Assembly: GCF_039519235.1 (NCBI RefSeq)
Contig: NZ_CP154351.1
Location: 1,612,001 to 1,676,000 of the forward strand
DNA: 64,000 nucleotides
DNA from: Micrococcus sp. 2A
Lineage (GTDB): Bacteria > Actinomycetota > Actinomycetes > Actinomycetales > Micrococcaceae
Direction: 5' to 3'
Part shown: positions 42,385 to 51,388 of the stretch, piece by piece
Numbering within the stretch: the first letter of the stretch is position 1
Layout of the letters: every line of letters starts with the position of its first letter
Notes under the pieces: generated by a model
What the model was told of the DNA's origin: nothing
Database searches by the model: none
What the model saw: only the letters and a program-made list of their open reading frames with translations
Position numbers and translations under genes: made by a program

Positions 42385-43845
42385 ATGGACACGACTGACG
42401 CGCACGAGACCCCCGCCCCCGCGCTCGAGGAGCAGGGCGGGCGCTCGCCCTCCGACCCGCTCACGGTGGACGCCCTGCTGCGTCAGAGCGCCCGGGGGGA
42501 CCGCGCGTCCTTCTCCGCGTTCTACGACGCGACCGTGCCGTGGGTGCACGGGATGGCGGCGGCCATGTTCCGCTCCCCGCGGGACGCGGCCGAGGCGACG
42601 CTGCAGACCTACCTCGCCGCGTGGGAGGCGGCCCCCGAGGCCGAGCTGGACCTGAGCGAGAAGGACGACGCCGCCCACCGCGAGCGCCTCGTGTTCGCGT
42701 GGCTGGAGGTGCTGGCCCACCGTGTGATGACCGGACTGCTGCGCGAGGAGGCGGAGCCCGGTCGGGGCCGCCTCCCCGACGGCGCCGGGCCGGCCGCCTC
42801 CGACCGGCACGCACCTCCGGAGGACCTCAGCGGGCGGGTCGATCCCGCCGCCTTCGAGGCCGTCCGCGGTGCGTGGCTCGGCGGCCTGACCGACGCCCAG
42901 CTCGCCGAGCGACTGGGCCTTCCGCGCGACACGGCCCGCACCCTGGTGCGCACCGGCGTCCGCCAGCTCACAGCCGCGCACCGCACGCTGACCCGCGGAC
43001 TCGACCAGCCCGCCGACGCGGACGCGGCCCGCACGACCGACGTCCCCCTCGGCGCCACCACCGCCGAGGACCTCCAAGCCGGCCGCGGCGCCCAACTGGC
43101 GGACCTGGCCGCCCTCCATGCCCTGAGCCCCGAGGACCACGCCGCGGCCGTCGACGCCGTGCGCCGCCGCGGCGGCGGTGACCTGGCGGTGTGGCGATCA
43201 CGCGTGGACGGCGCCCGCCGCGCCGTGACATGGGCCTTCCGCGGCGTCGTGGCGGAGCCGCCCTCGGCCCTGCTGGACGACCTGCTCCACCGCCTGCCCG
43301 CTCCGGCCGCGGAGGACGCGGCCGGCAGACCCGTCCGTCCGCCCCGGGACCGGCGGCGACCGCTGAAGATCGCGCTGCTGGCCCTCCTGACGCTGCTCGT
43401 GGTGGCCGCGGGCGCGTGGGTGGCCTGGGACCAGTTCTCCCGTCCCGGGATCGTGCACCGTGTGGAGTCGGCCCAGGACCTCTACACCACGTCCACGTAT
43501 CCGGGGCGCCAGGGCGGGACGCTCCAGGCGTTCCTCTCCACGGATCAGAACAGCGGGTTCGTCACCGTCAACGGCATGCCCCGGCTTCCCGAGGGCAGGG
43601 CCTACCAGGTGTGGCTCTACCCGAAGGACGGCTCGGCCCCCTCCTCGCTCGGGCAGTACGGCTCCGGCGACTTCGGGGACCCGCTGGCGTTCCGCGGTCT
43701 GGACCGGTTCGCCGCGCTCTCCCTCACCGAGGAGGCGGACGACTCTCCCGCCGTCCCCACCTCGAAGCCCCTCGTCAGCATCAGCCTGGACCCCGGCTCG
43801 CACACCGGGCCCCAGTACGGCGGACGCCCCTCCGGCCACGGCTGA
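42385..43845 (+). CDS. Fused ECF sigma factor and anti-sigma factor K (SigK-RskA-like)
   Basis: 486 residues in one chain. Residues about 30-120 are a sigma region 2: GDRASFSAFYDATVPWVHGM, EATLQTYLAAW and AHRV. About 150-203 is a region 4 helix-turn-helix: GGLTDAQLAERLGLPRDTAR. About 235-305 resembles the RskA cytoplasmic anti-sigma domain: ADLAALHALSPEDHAAAVDA and EPPSALLDDLLHRLPAP. One membrane helix is at 327-348 (KIALLALLTLLVVAAGAWVAW). Residues about 355-475 match the RskA extracytoplasmic domain (YQVWLYPKDGSAP). Normally SigK and RskA are separate adjacent genes. Residues usually contacting the -10 element are partly eroded, so the sigma half may be inactive, tethered, or released by proteolysis. 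No internal stop or frameshift is seen. Confidence 0.85.
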   Translation: MDTTDAHETPAPALEEQGGRSPSDPLTVDALLRQSARGDRASFSAFYDATVPWVHGMAAAMFRSPRDAAEATLQTYLAAWEAAPEAELDLSEKDDAAHRERLVFAWLEVLAHRVMTGLLREEAEPGRGRLPDGAGPAASDRHAPPEDLSGRVDPAAFEAVRGAWLGGLTDAQLAERLGLPRDTARTLVRTGVRQLTAAHRTLTRGLDQPADADAARTTDVPLGATTAEDLQAGRGAQLADLAALHALSPEDHAAAVDAVRRRGGGDLAVWRSRVDGARRAVTWAFRGVVAEPPSALLDDLLHRLPAPAAEDAAGRPVRPPRDRRRPLKIALLALLTLLVVAAGAWVAWDQFSRPGIVHRVESAQDLYTTSTYPGRQGGTLQAFLSTDQNSGFVTVNGMPRLPEGRAYQVWLYPKDGSAPSSLGQYGSGDFGDPLAFRGLDRFAALSLTEEADDSPAVPTSKPLVSISLDPGSHTGPQYGGRPSGHG

Positions 43846-43866
43846 GACGCACCGACCCGCATCGAT

Positions 43867-43899
43867 CGCGGCCCCCGCTCCTCTCGGGCGGGGGCCGCG
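43867..43899. terminator. Bidirectional terminator
   Basis: CGCGGCCCCCGC, 9-nt loop, GCGGGGGCCGCG: a perfect 12-bp stem between convergent genes (sigma/anti-sigma and PIG-L). Confidence 0.75.
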
Positions 43900-43903
43900 G
43901 CCG

Positions 43904-44704
43904 TCAGAAGCCGGCGATCGTGCCGGGGCCGTTGACGGTGACGAGGTGGAAGGCCTCGGCCGAGCCCGCGGGGCCGGCCGGGCCCGCGGCGGCACGGTGG
44001 TTCTCCGCCAGCATCCCCCGCACGTGCCGGCGCATCCCCTCCAGGTCCGGGTGCTGGGAGAGGTGCGCGTCGAGGGCGCGCAGCTTCACGTCCTCCAGCC
44101 CCGTGACGTCCACGGCGAGGTTCCTCCGCTCGGCGGGCGCCGTGTAGAGCATCAGGTGGCGGATGCGGAACGCCTCGAGGCCGGCCTCGGCCAGCTCCGG
44201 GTAGGCGTACGGGTTCTCCACCGCGGGGTACGCCGCGCGGACCACCGCCTCCCCGCACGCGAGATGGTCGGGATGGGCGGCCTGCATGCGCTCCCAGTCC
44301 CGCTCGGGGTGCGGGGAGAGGACGACGTCGGGGCGCACCTCGCGCATGAGGCGCACGAGCGCCCTGCGGACCCGGTGGTCCGGCTCGAGGTGGCCGTCCC
44401 GCTCCCCCAGGAACCGCACGTCCTCCACGCCGATCGCGGCGGCGGCCGCGCGCTGCTCGGCATGCCGGCGGGCCGTCATGGCCTCGGGCCCCGCGGAGTC
44501 GAAGCCGCCGGCGTCGCCGTCGGTCACCACGCACAGGACCACGCGCAGCCCGGCCGCGCAGAAGCCCGCCAGGGTCGCCGCGGCGCCGAAGTCGAGGTCG
44601 TCCGGGTGGGCGCCCACGGCGAGGACGGTGCGCCAGCCGCGCTGCCGGGCGAGCGCCGCGGGGGTGACCAGGGCGGTCGCGGCCGCGTTCGTCGCGGGCG
44701 TCAC
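43904..44704 (-). CDS. PIG-L family deacetylase
   Basis: 266 residues. The zinc/N-acetyl site AHPDDLDFGAAATLAGF (about 32-48) with HPERDWERMQAAHPDH (second zinc His) places it in the LmbE/PIG-L family. The motif is AHPDDLDF rather than AHPDDE, so it is a generic GlcNAc-type deacetylase and not clearly mycothiol MshB or Mca. GTG start 44704 forms a GTGA overlap with the stop of the HtrA gene; they are coupled. Confidence 0.85.
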   Translation of the reverse strand: MTPATNAAATALVTPAALARQRGWRTVLAVGAHPDDLDFGAAATLAGFCAAGLRVVLCVVTDGDAGGFDSAGPEAMTARRHAEQRAAAAAIGVEDVRFLGERDGHLEPDHRVRRALVRLMREVRPDVVLSPHPERDWERMQAAHPDHLACGEAVVRAAYPAVENPYAYPELAEAGLEAFRIRHLMLYTAPAERRNLAVDVTGLEDVKLRALDAHLSQHPDLEGMRRHVRGMLAENHRAAAGPAGPAGSAEAFHLVTVNGPGTIAGF

Positions 44705-46074
44705 GCGGCGCCCCCGTCCGCGAAGGTGACGTCCGCGGTCCTCTCCTCGCCGCCACGGCGGTAGTGCACGGTGGCGGTGTCGCCCACGCGCTGCTCACGG
44801 ACCACGGCGGTGAGGGACTGCGCGTCGGAGACGGCGCGCTCCCCCACGGCGGTGATGACGTCGCCGGACTCCAGCCCCGCCTTCGCGGCCGCGGAGTCGG
44901 CGACGACGTCGCGCACCCGCGCGCCGGCGCTGAACACGGCCGCCGAGTCCTCCGATCCGCCCTTGGCCTGCGCGGGCTCGGGGGTGACGCTCACGCCGAG
45001 CATGCCGTGGGTGGCCTCGCCGTCCTCGATCAGGTCCTGCGCGATCCGGTGCGCGTAGTCCACCGGGATGGCGAAGCCCACGCCGATGTTGCCGGCCTCC
45101 CCGGAGCCACCGGCGCCGCCCGCGGAGGCGATCGCCACGTTCACCCCCACGAGGCGGCCCTGGCCGTCCACGAGGGCGCCGCCGGAGTTGCCCGGGTTGA
45201 TGGCCGCGTCGGTCTGCACCACGTTGATGTACACCTCGCCGTTCTGGGCCTGCTGCGCGGAGTTCGGCAGCTCGAACTGGAAGCGCTCCGAGCCGGGTGC
45301 GCCGGCGGCGGCGTCCTGCTTCGGGGCCTCCGAGGAGGCGACCGCGATCGTGCGGTCCAGCGTGGAGATGATGCCGTCCGTCACCGTGTTCGGCAGGCCC
45401 AGGGGCGCGCCGATCGCGATCGCGTCGTCGCCCACCTTCAGGTCCTTCGAGGAGCCGAGCTCGATGGGGGTGAGCCCCTCGGCGTCGATCTTCAGCACCG
45501 CGAGGTCGGAGAGCGGGTCCGTCCCCACCACCGTGGCGGCGTACACCGTGCCGTCCGAGGTGCGGACCGTGAGGGACGGGTCGGCCGCCTGCCCGCCCAG
45601 GGTCACCACGTGGGTGTTGGTCAGGATGTGGCCCTCGGCGTCGAGGATCGAGCCGGAGCCGGACCCGGAGCCCTGGGGCGAGGTCGCGGAGATCGTCACG
45701 ACGGAGGGCAGCGCCTTCCCGGCGGCCTGCCCCACCGCGGTGGCCCCCGTGGGCGGGACGGAGTCGACGGGCGTCGCGCCGGCCTGGGCCTGCTCTCCCT
45801 GCCCCGCACCGCCCTGGCCCTCCTGGGCGGTGCCGGCGACGGCGGCCGGGGCGTCGTCCGCGAGGCGGCTCACGCCGGCGCCCACGCCGCCGCCCACGAG
45901 CCCGGCGGCCAGCACGGCCGCGGCGAACGCACCCATGCCCACGCGGCGCGCCGGACGCACGGCCGCCGCGCCGGAGCGCGTGCCGGCTTCAGGCTCATGA
46001 TGGGGGGTGGCGCCCTGGTGGAGGGTCGCGTCCTGGAGGGGGGCGGTCTGCGGCCCCCGCGTGGTCTCGTCCAC
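44701..46074 (-). CDS. HtrA/DegP-like serine protease with PDZ domain
   Basis: 457 residues. One N-terminal membrane helix (VGMGAFAAAVLAAGLVGGGVGAG), then a Gly/Gln/Ala linker, an S1C trypsin-like domain with catalytic His in TNTHVV, Asp in SDLAVLK and Ser in NPGNSGGAL, and a C-terminal PDZ (about 340-450). It is a PepD/HtrA-type envelope protease. The GTG start 46074 has AGGCAGGA just upstream; the open frame continues further upstream without biological sense. Divergent from the TPM-domain gene across 285 nt, which holds its promoter. Confidence 0.92.
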   Translation of the reverse strand: MDETTRGPQTAPLQDATLHQGATPHHEPEAGTRSGAAAVRPARRVGMGAFAAAVLAAGLVGGGVGAGVSRLADDAPAAVAGTAQEGQGGAGQGEQAQAGATPVDSVPPTGATAVGQAAGKALPSVVTISATSPQGSGSGSGSILDAEGHILTNTHVVTLGGQAADPSLTVRTSDGTVYAATVVGTDPLSDLAVLKIDAEGLTPIELGSSKDLKVGDDAIAIGAPLGLPNTVTDGIISTLDRTIAVASSEAPKQDAAAGAPGSERFQFELPNSAQQAQNGEVYINVVQTDAAINPGNSGGALVDGQGRLVGVNVAIASAGGAGGSGEAGNIGVGFAIPVDYAHRIAQDLIEDGEATHGMLGVSVTPEPAQAKGGSEDSAAVFSAGARVRDVVADSAAAKAGLESGDVITAVGERAVSDAQSLTAVVREQRVGDTATVHYRRGGEERTADVTFADGGAA

Positions 46075-46359
46075 GGCGTCCTGCCTCTGCTGCTCGTTGC
46101 CTGGAGGCCCGGTGCGGGCCACGCTCTGCGAGCGGACCCGGGCCCTCCGCGCGTCGGTCCTGCCCCGGCGGCGCCCCCATCGTTCCCCCTCCGCCTGGAC
46201 GTGTCCTGGACGTCCCCTCCACATGCGGGACGAAGCAGGGCGGGGCGGACGGGACCCCTGGTTCCCCCGCCGGGCGGCCCCTACACTCGAGCGCAGGTTC
46301 CCCCGGGCGCCGCCCTCCTGGCGGCGTCCGCTCCGCACGCCCACCGAAGGAGCGCCTGC

Positions 46360-48543
46360 ATGGCCATCCCCGCCCCCACCACGCACGTCGGCCGGCTCAG
46401 CCGCGCCGTGACCGCGGGAGGCGTGGGCCTCGGCCTCGCCGCGCTGGCGGCCCCCGCCGCCCACGCCGTGGTGGCCGTGCCGCCGGGCGTGCAGGTGGTG
46501 GACGAGGCGGGCGTCCTCTCCTCCTCCGAGGAGCAGCGCCTCACGCAGGACATCCAGCAGATGCGCCGCGAGACCGGTCAGAACCTCTACGTGGTGTACG
46601 TGGACCAGTTCGGCGCCGGGGGCTCCCAGGGAGTGGTGGAGGACGTCAATGCGTCCCGCCCCCTGGGCTCGAATGACCAGGTGCTGGCGATCGCGGTGGA
46701 GGAGGGCCTCTACGGCTTCGACGCCGGCAGCGCCCTCAACCGGATGCAGGGGGACATCACCTCGGCGTACATCGGTCCCGCCCTGCCGACGTCGGACCCG
46801 GCCGACTGGCTCGCCCCGGCCGAGGCCGCGATCGCGGGCGTGGACGACGCCGCCGACGGCGCGCTCGACGGCCGGGGGGCCAGCGGCGCGCAGCTCGATC
46901 CGGGCGGCCCGCTCCCCGCGGGCGCCGGGGCCGGCGGCGCCGCCCGGCAGGACTCCGGGCAGCAGGACGCCGCCCCCTCCGACGGCGCGGGCGGCCCGCT
47001 GACCGGCCTGCTCGGCGCCGGCGCGGTGGCCGCCGCGGTGGCCGGCGGCGTCGCGGTGGCCCGGGGCCGCAAGCGCAAGGACGGGGGCGAGGCCCGCGGC
47101 CGCGAGGTCGCGGCCGGTCCCGCTGCCCCGCGCGACCCCCTGGACGCGCTCCCGGTGGAGGAGCTGCGCACGAAGGCCGGCTCCAAGCTGGTGGCCGCGG
47201 ACGACGCGATCCGCTCCTCCGAGCAGGAGCTCGGGTTCGCGATGGCCTCCTACGGGGAGAAGTCCGTGGGGACGTTCCGCGAGGACCTGGACAAGGCGAA
47301 GGAGCACATGCGCGCCTCCTTCCAGCTCCAGCACCAGCTCGACGACGAGATCCCGGACACCGAGGCCGACCAGCGCTCGTGGCTCAAGGAGATCATCGCG
47401 CGCTGCGACGAGGTCGGCGCGGCGCTGGCCGCCCACGAGAAGGAGTTCAACTCCCTGCGGGACCTCGAGAACCGCGTGCCCGAGGCGCTCGAGGGCATCG
47501 CCGCCAAGGTCCCGGCGGCCGAGGAGCGCGTCCGGCGGGCGGAGTCCGCGCTCGTCGCCCTGCACGGCTCATACGCCGAGTCCGCCCTCGCCGAGGTCAA
47601 GGACAACGCCGCCCAGGCACGCCAGCGCATCGAGTTCGTCCGCACCGCGGAGGCGAAGGCGAAGGAGGCCTGGAACTCCGGGGATCGCTCCACCGCCGCC
47701 CTGGCCGTGCGCGCCGCAGAGGAGTCCCTCGCCCAGGTGGACACGCTCACCGCGGCCGTCGACGGTGCGGACCAGTCCCTGCGGACGATGCTGCAGAACG
47801 TGCACACCGGCATCGCCCAGTCCGAACAGGACGTGGCCGAGGCCGAGGCCGTGGTCCGCTCCGGCGCCCATTCCGACCTCGCCGGTCCCGTGGCCGGCAT
47901 GAAGCAGACCCTCACCACGGTCCGCTCCTCCCTCGCCTCCGGACGACCTGACCCGCTGGACCTCCTGCGCCGTCTCGAGGCCGCGCACCGACAGCTCGAC
48001 GTGCCGCTCTCCAGCGTGCGCGACGGCCGCGAGCAGGCCCGCCAGGCCGCGCAGATGCTCCAGGCGGCGATCGTCCAGGCCCAGGCGCAGATCGACGGGA
48101 CGGCCTCCTTCATCGGCGCTCGCCGCGGCGCCGTGGGATCCGAGGCGCGCACCCGGCTCGCGGAGGCGGACCGCGCCCTCCAGACCGCCATGCAGCTGGG
48201 CGGCTCCGACCCCGTGACGGCCCTGCAGCACGCGCAGCGCGCCTCCCAGCTGGCCGACCGCGCGAGCGAGCTCGCGCAGGAGGACGTGAGCGGCTTCGGC
48301 TACGGCGGCGGCATGGGCACCATGGGCTACGGCCCCGGCATGGGCTACCAGCGCAGCGGCGTCGGCGGCGGCTTCGCGGGCGGACTCGGCGGCGCGCTGC
48401 TCGGCGGCATCCTCATGAACTCGATGCTCGGCGGCGGCCACCACGACTCGTGGGGCGGCGGCGGCTTCGGCGGATTCGACGGCGGCGGGCTCGGCGGCGG
48501 CGACTTCGGCGGCTTCGGCGACATCAGCGGCGGAGGCTTCTGA
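46360..48543 (+). CDS. TPM-domain protein with coiled coil and Gly-rich tail
   Basis: 727 residues. Signal-type N-terminus (about 10-35, ending AHA), TPM domain (about 45-155: 'VQVVDEAGVLSSSEEQRLTQ', 'NLYVVYVDQF', 'QVLAIAVEEGLYGF'), a low-complexity linker, a membrane helix (about 208-228), a long helical/coiled-coil region (about 255-640) and a Gly-rich C-terminus. The next gene is PspA, with a related coiled-coil role, so the two likely work in membrane maintenance; TPM-PspA pairs are common in actinobacteria. AAGGAG lies 7 nt before the ATG. TACACT at 46275-46280 is a likely -10 with an 80-nt leader. Confidence 0.9.
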   Translation: MAIPAPTTHVGRLSRAVTAGGVGLGLAALAAPAAHAVVAVPPGVQVVDEAGVLSSSEEQRLTQDIQQMRRETGQNLYVVYVDQFGAGGSQGVVEDVNASRPLGSNDQVLAIAVEEGLYGFDAGSALNRMQGDITSAYIGPALPTSDPADWLAPAEAAIAGVDDAADGALDGRGASGAQLDPGGPLPAGAGAGGAARQDSGQQDAAPSDGAGGPLTGLLGAGAVAAAVAGGVAVARGRKRKDGGEARGREVAAGPAAPRDPLDALPVEELRTKAGSKLVAADDAIRSSEQELGFAMASYGEKSVGTFREDLDKAKEHMRASFQLQHQLDDEIPDTEADQRSWLKEIIARCDEVGAALAAHEKEFNSLRDLENRVPEALEGIAAKVPAAEERVRRAESALVALHGSYAESALAEVKDNAAQARQRIEFVRTAEAKAKEAWNSGDRSTAALAVRAAEESLAQVDTLTAAVDGADQSLRTMLQNVHTGIAQSEQDVAEAEAVVRSGAHSDLAGPVAGMKQTLTTVRSSLASGRPDPLDLLRRLEAAHRQLDVPLSSVRDGREQARQAAQMLQAAIVQAQAQIDGTASFIGARRGAVGSEARTRLAEADRALQTAMQLGGSDPVTALQHAQRASQLADRASELAQEDVSGFGYGGGMGTMGYGPGMGYQRSGVGGGFAGGLGGALLGGILMNSMLGGGHHDSWGGGGFGGFDGGGLGGGDFGGFGDISGGGF

Positions 48544-48689
48544 TCGCCCACGACTCCGGCGTCGACGCGCCGGCCCCGGCCCGGTCCTGACCGGCACGGG
48601 ACCCGTCCGCCCTCGGGCCGGCCGGGACGCACGAACCACCGCGGGCCGCCGGCCCGCGGGAAGTGGAACACCGACGAAAGGCAGACATC

Positions 48690-49493
48690 ATGGTCAAGCA
48701 GTCCATCCTCGGTCGCATCAGCACCCTGGCCAAGGCCAACATCAACGCCATGCTCGACAAGGCGGAGGATCCCCAGAAGATGCTGGACCAGATGGTCCGG
48801 GACTACACGAACAACATCGCGGAGGCCGAGGCCGCCGTCGCCCAGACCATCGGCAACCTGCGCATGATCGAGGACGACTACCGCGAGGACCAGGACGCGT
48901 CCCGCAGCTGGGGCCAGAAGGCCCTCGCCGCCTCGCAGAAGGCCGACGACTTCCGCAGCAGCGGCGACACCGCCTCCGCGGACAAGTTCGACAACCTCGC
49001 CAAGGTCGCCATCGAGCGCCAGATGGACGCCGAGCGCCAGATGAAGTCGGCCGAGCCGACCATCACCTCCCAGCGCGACATCGTGGAGCGCCTCAAGACC
49101 GGCCTCGACCAGATGAAGGTCAAGCGCCAGCAGCTGGTCTCCAAGCGGGACGAGCTCACGGCCCGCGCGAAGTCCGCCCACGCCCAGTCCGCCGTGGCCG
49201 ACGCCGTGAAGTCCATCGACCTGCTGGACCCCACCTCCGAGGTCAACCGCTTCGAGGAGAAGGTCCGCCGTGAGGAGGCCCGCGTGCGCGGCCAGCAGGA
49301 GCTCGCCTCCTCCTCCCTGGACGCCCAGTTCGAGTCCCTCGAGGACCTCGGCGAGCAGACCGAGGTCGAGGCGCGCCTCGCTGCCCTCAAGGCCGGCCAG
49401 TCGCCCGCCCAGATCGAGTCCTCCGCCGCCGAGGGCCAGAACCTCCAGCTGGACTACGCCGAGGACGAGACGGCCACCCAGGCCCAGGCCTGA
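48690..49493 (+). CDS. PspA/IM30 family membrane-stress protein
   Basis: 267 residues, nearly all alpha-helical coiled coil: MVKQSILGRISTLAKANINA, MLDQMVRDYTNNIAEAEAAV and 'RLKTGLDQMKVKRQQLVSKR'. PspA/Vipp1 proteins polymerise on damaged membranes (ESCRT-III relatives). The start at ATG 48690 has AAAGG 9 nt upstream; a further in-frame ATG at 48663 is not favoured. It follows the TPM gene by 146 nt and ends in a strong terminator. Confidence 0.95.
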   Translation: MVKQSILGRISTLAKANINAMLDKAEDPQKMLDQMVRDYTNNIAEAEAAVAQTIGNLRMIEDDYREDQDASRSWGQKALAASQKADDFRSSGDTASADKFDNLAKVAIERQMDAERQMKSAEPTITSQRDIVERLKTGLDQMKVKRQQLVSKRDELTARAKSAHAQSAVADAVKSIDLLDPTSEVNRFEEKVRREEARVRGQQELASSSLDAQFESLEDLGEQTEVEARLAALKAGQSPAQIESSAAEGQNLQLDYAEDETATQAQA

Positions 49494-49544
49494 TCGCCTG
49501 CGGGACGACGCTGGCCGCGCCGCGGCCGCGTCCGCCCCTCGACG

Positions 49545-49590
49545 ACGGCGACGTCGAGCACCCCTCCCGGGTGCCCGGCGTCGCCGTTTT
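49545..49590 (+). terminator. Rho-independent terminator after pspA
   Basis: ACGGCGACG and CGTCGCCGT outer arms, inner GCACCC/GGGTGC hairpin, then TTTT. The best U-tailed terminator in the window. Confidence 0.85.
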
Positions 49591-49685
49591 CGCGTCTGCG
49601 GGGGCGGATTGCTAGGGTCCCCCAGTCCCCCGCATCCCTCGGGGGATCCTCGTTCCTCCCTCGCACCCGACAGGGGTACCTCCAC

Positions 49686-51065
49686 ATGCAAGACCAGTTC
49701 ACGGCGTGGTCCGTCCTGGTGGACGCGGGCCTGATCGGCGCGCTGCTCGCCGTCGGCACGCTCGGCCGCGCCCTCATCAAGCCCCTCCAGACCCTGATGA
49801 TCCCCGCCTCGGTGATCGCCGGCATCCTGGGGCTGGCCCTGGGCCCGAACGGCGCCGGATGGCTGCCCTTCAGCTCGCAGCTGGGCACCTACGGGTCGAT
49901 CCTCATCGTCATCGTCTTCGTCTGCATCGCGCTGACGGACGACTTCGACGTGCGCAAGATCGGCCGTCCCGTGGGTTCGTTCGCGGCCTACGGCGTGCTG
50001 ATCTACGCGTCCCAGGTGGCCCTCGGCGCGCTCGTGGCGCTCGTGGTGCTCAAGCCGCTGTTCGGCACCCCGGACTCCTTCGCCGCCCTGCTGTTCGCCG
50101 GCTGGGCCGGCGGCTTCGGCTCGGCCGCGGCCGTGGGCCAGGCATACGCCGCGAACGGGGACGCGACCGTGACGTCCCTGGCGTACACCTCCGCCACCGT
50201 CGGCATGATCGTGGGCGTGGTGGGCGGCATCATCCAGGCGAAGATCGGCGCCCAGCGCGGGCACGCCCAGGAGTTCGCCGGCCTGACGTCCATCCCGGAC
50301 GAGCTGCGCACCGGCGTGCTCAACCAGGTGGAGGAGCGCCCCGTGATCGGCCGCCACACCTTCTCCGCCGCCTCCGTGGAGTCCCTCGCATTCCAGGTCG
50401 GCATCGTCGCCATGATCGCCGCCGCCGCCCACGGCGTCGTCACGTGGATCACCGCTGTGTGGCCGCAGGTCGTGGGCGAGGGCGGGCCCCAGCTGATCAT
50501 CCCGGCGTTCGCGATCGCGTTCATCATGGGCCTGGTCGCGCGCGTGCTGTTCCAGGCCACGCGGACCGCGAAGTTCCTGGACTCCGCCTCGCTCAACTCG
50601 GTCTCGGGCACCGCCACGGACATCCTCATCGTGTGCGGCATCGCCTCGATCGCCCCCACCGTGGTGGTCGAGTACTGGCAGCCCCTGCTCGTGCTCTTCG
50701 TCGTGGGCCTGGCCCTCGCGCTGGCGCTCGGCACCTTCGTGGCCCCGCGCGTCATGACCGACTCGTGGTTCGAGAAGCAGCTGTTCACGTGGGGCTGGGC
50801 CACCGGCGCGGTCGCCACCGGCGTGGCCATGCTGCGCATCGTGGACCCCAAGCTGAAGTCCGGGACCATGGAGCAGTTCGGCGTGGCCTACATTCCCGTG
50901 GTGCCCGTCGAGATCGCCGCCGTCTCCTTCGTGCCGCTGCTGCTGATCGCGGGCCTGGCCTGGTCGGTGGTGGGCATCTGGGGCGCGATCGCCGTCGCCG
51001 CGATCCTCGTCTCCATCTGGCTGCGGCGCACGGATCCGGCGCGCCGGGCGGCCGTGAAGGCCTGA
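49686..51065 (+). CDS. GltS-like sodium/glutamate symporter family protein
   Basis: 459 residues with about ten to twelve hydrophobic segments. It shows the internal duplication typical of ESS/GltS carriers, with GWAGGFGSAAAVGQAY in the first half and 'ASLNSVSGTATDILIVCGI' in the second. It probably imports an anionic amino acid with sodium; the specificity is open because members of this family differ. TAGGGT at 49612-49617 is a likely -10 giving a leader of about 65 nt with a GGGGTACC site 6 nt before the ATG. Confidence 0.85.
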   Translation: MQDQFTAWSVLVDAGLIGALLAVGTLGRALIKPLQTLMIPASVIAGILGLALGPNGAGWLPFSSQLGTYGSILIVIVFVCIALTDDFDVRKIGRPVGSFAAYGVLIYASQVALGALVALVVLKPLFGTPDSFAALLFAGWAGGFGSAAAVGQAYAANGDATVTSLAYTSATVGMIVGVVGGIIQAKIGAQRGHAQEFAGLTSIPDELRTGVLNQVEERPVIGRHTFSAASVESLAFQVGIVAMIAAAAHGVVTWITAVWPQVVGEGGPQLIIPAFAIAFIMGLVARVLFQATRTAKFLDSASLNSVSGTATDILIVCGIASIAPTVVVEYWQPLLVLFVVGLALALALGTFVAPRVMTDSWFEKQLFTWGWATGAVATGVAMLRIVDPKLKSGTMEQFGVAYIPVVPVEIAAVSFVPLLLIAGLAWSVVGIWGAIAVAAILVSIWLRRTDPARRAAVKA

Positions 51066-51078
51066 GCCTCCCGCACTC

Positions 51079-51140
51079 CGACGGCGGCGTCGAGCGGTCC
51101 CCCACCACGAGCGGTGGAGGTCCGCCCGACGCCGCCGTCG
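51079..51140 (+). terminator. Branched terminator after GltS-like gene
   Basis: CGACGGCGGCGTCG (51079-51092) and CGACGCCGCCGTCG (51127-51140) are perfect 14-nt arms enclosing an inner CCACC/GGTGG hairpin. It lies 14 nt after the stop. Confidence 0.7.
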
Positions 51141-51170
51141 TCTCAGCCGGGGTCCTCCCGGACACGCACG

Positions 51171-51198
51171 AAGGCCCCCAGCAGATGCTGGGGGCCTT
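51171..51198. terminator. Terminator downstream of tRNA-fMet
   Basis: AAGGCCCCCAGCA, GA centre, TGCTGGGGGCCTT: a perfect 13-bp stem just past the tRNA 3' end on the minus strand. Confidence 0.7.
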
Positions 51199-51203
51199 CT
51201 CTC

Positions 51204-51278
<75 letters not shown>

Positions 51279-51349
51279 GCGACTCGTATGACTATACACA
51301 CCCGGAGCAGTGCGTTCAAATCGAGGACAGCCGCCCGTCACCTGACGGC

Positions 51350-51382
51350 CACGCCCCCGCCATCCGAGACGGCGGGGGCGTG
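51350..51382 (-). terminator. Terminator after UPF0182 gene
   Basis: CACGCCCCCGCC, 9-nt loop, GGCGGGGGCGTG: a perfect 12-bp stem 7 nt past the UPF0182 stop. Confidence 0.75.
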
Positions 51383-51388
51383 GTCGGA

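Noticed and set aside
44764-46359. Plus-strand ORF upstream of the TPM gene, opposite the HtrA protease
   Set aside because: It is the antisense of a real protease with clear catalytic motifs; composition is low-complexity, and the real start of the TPM gene is ATG 46360 with AAGGAG.
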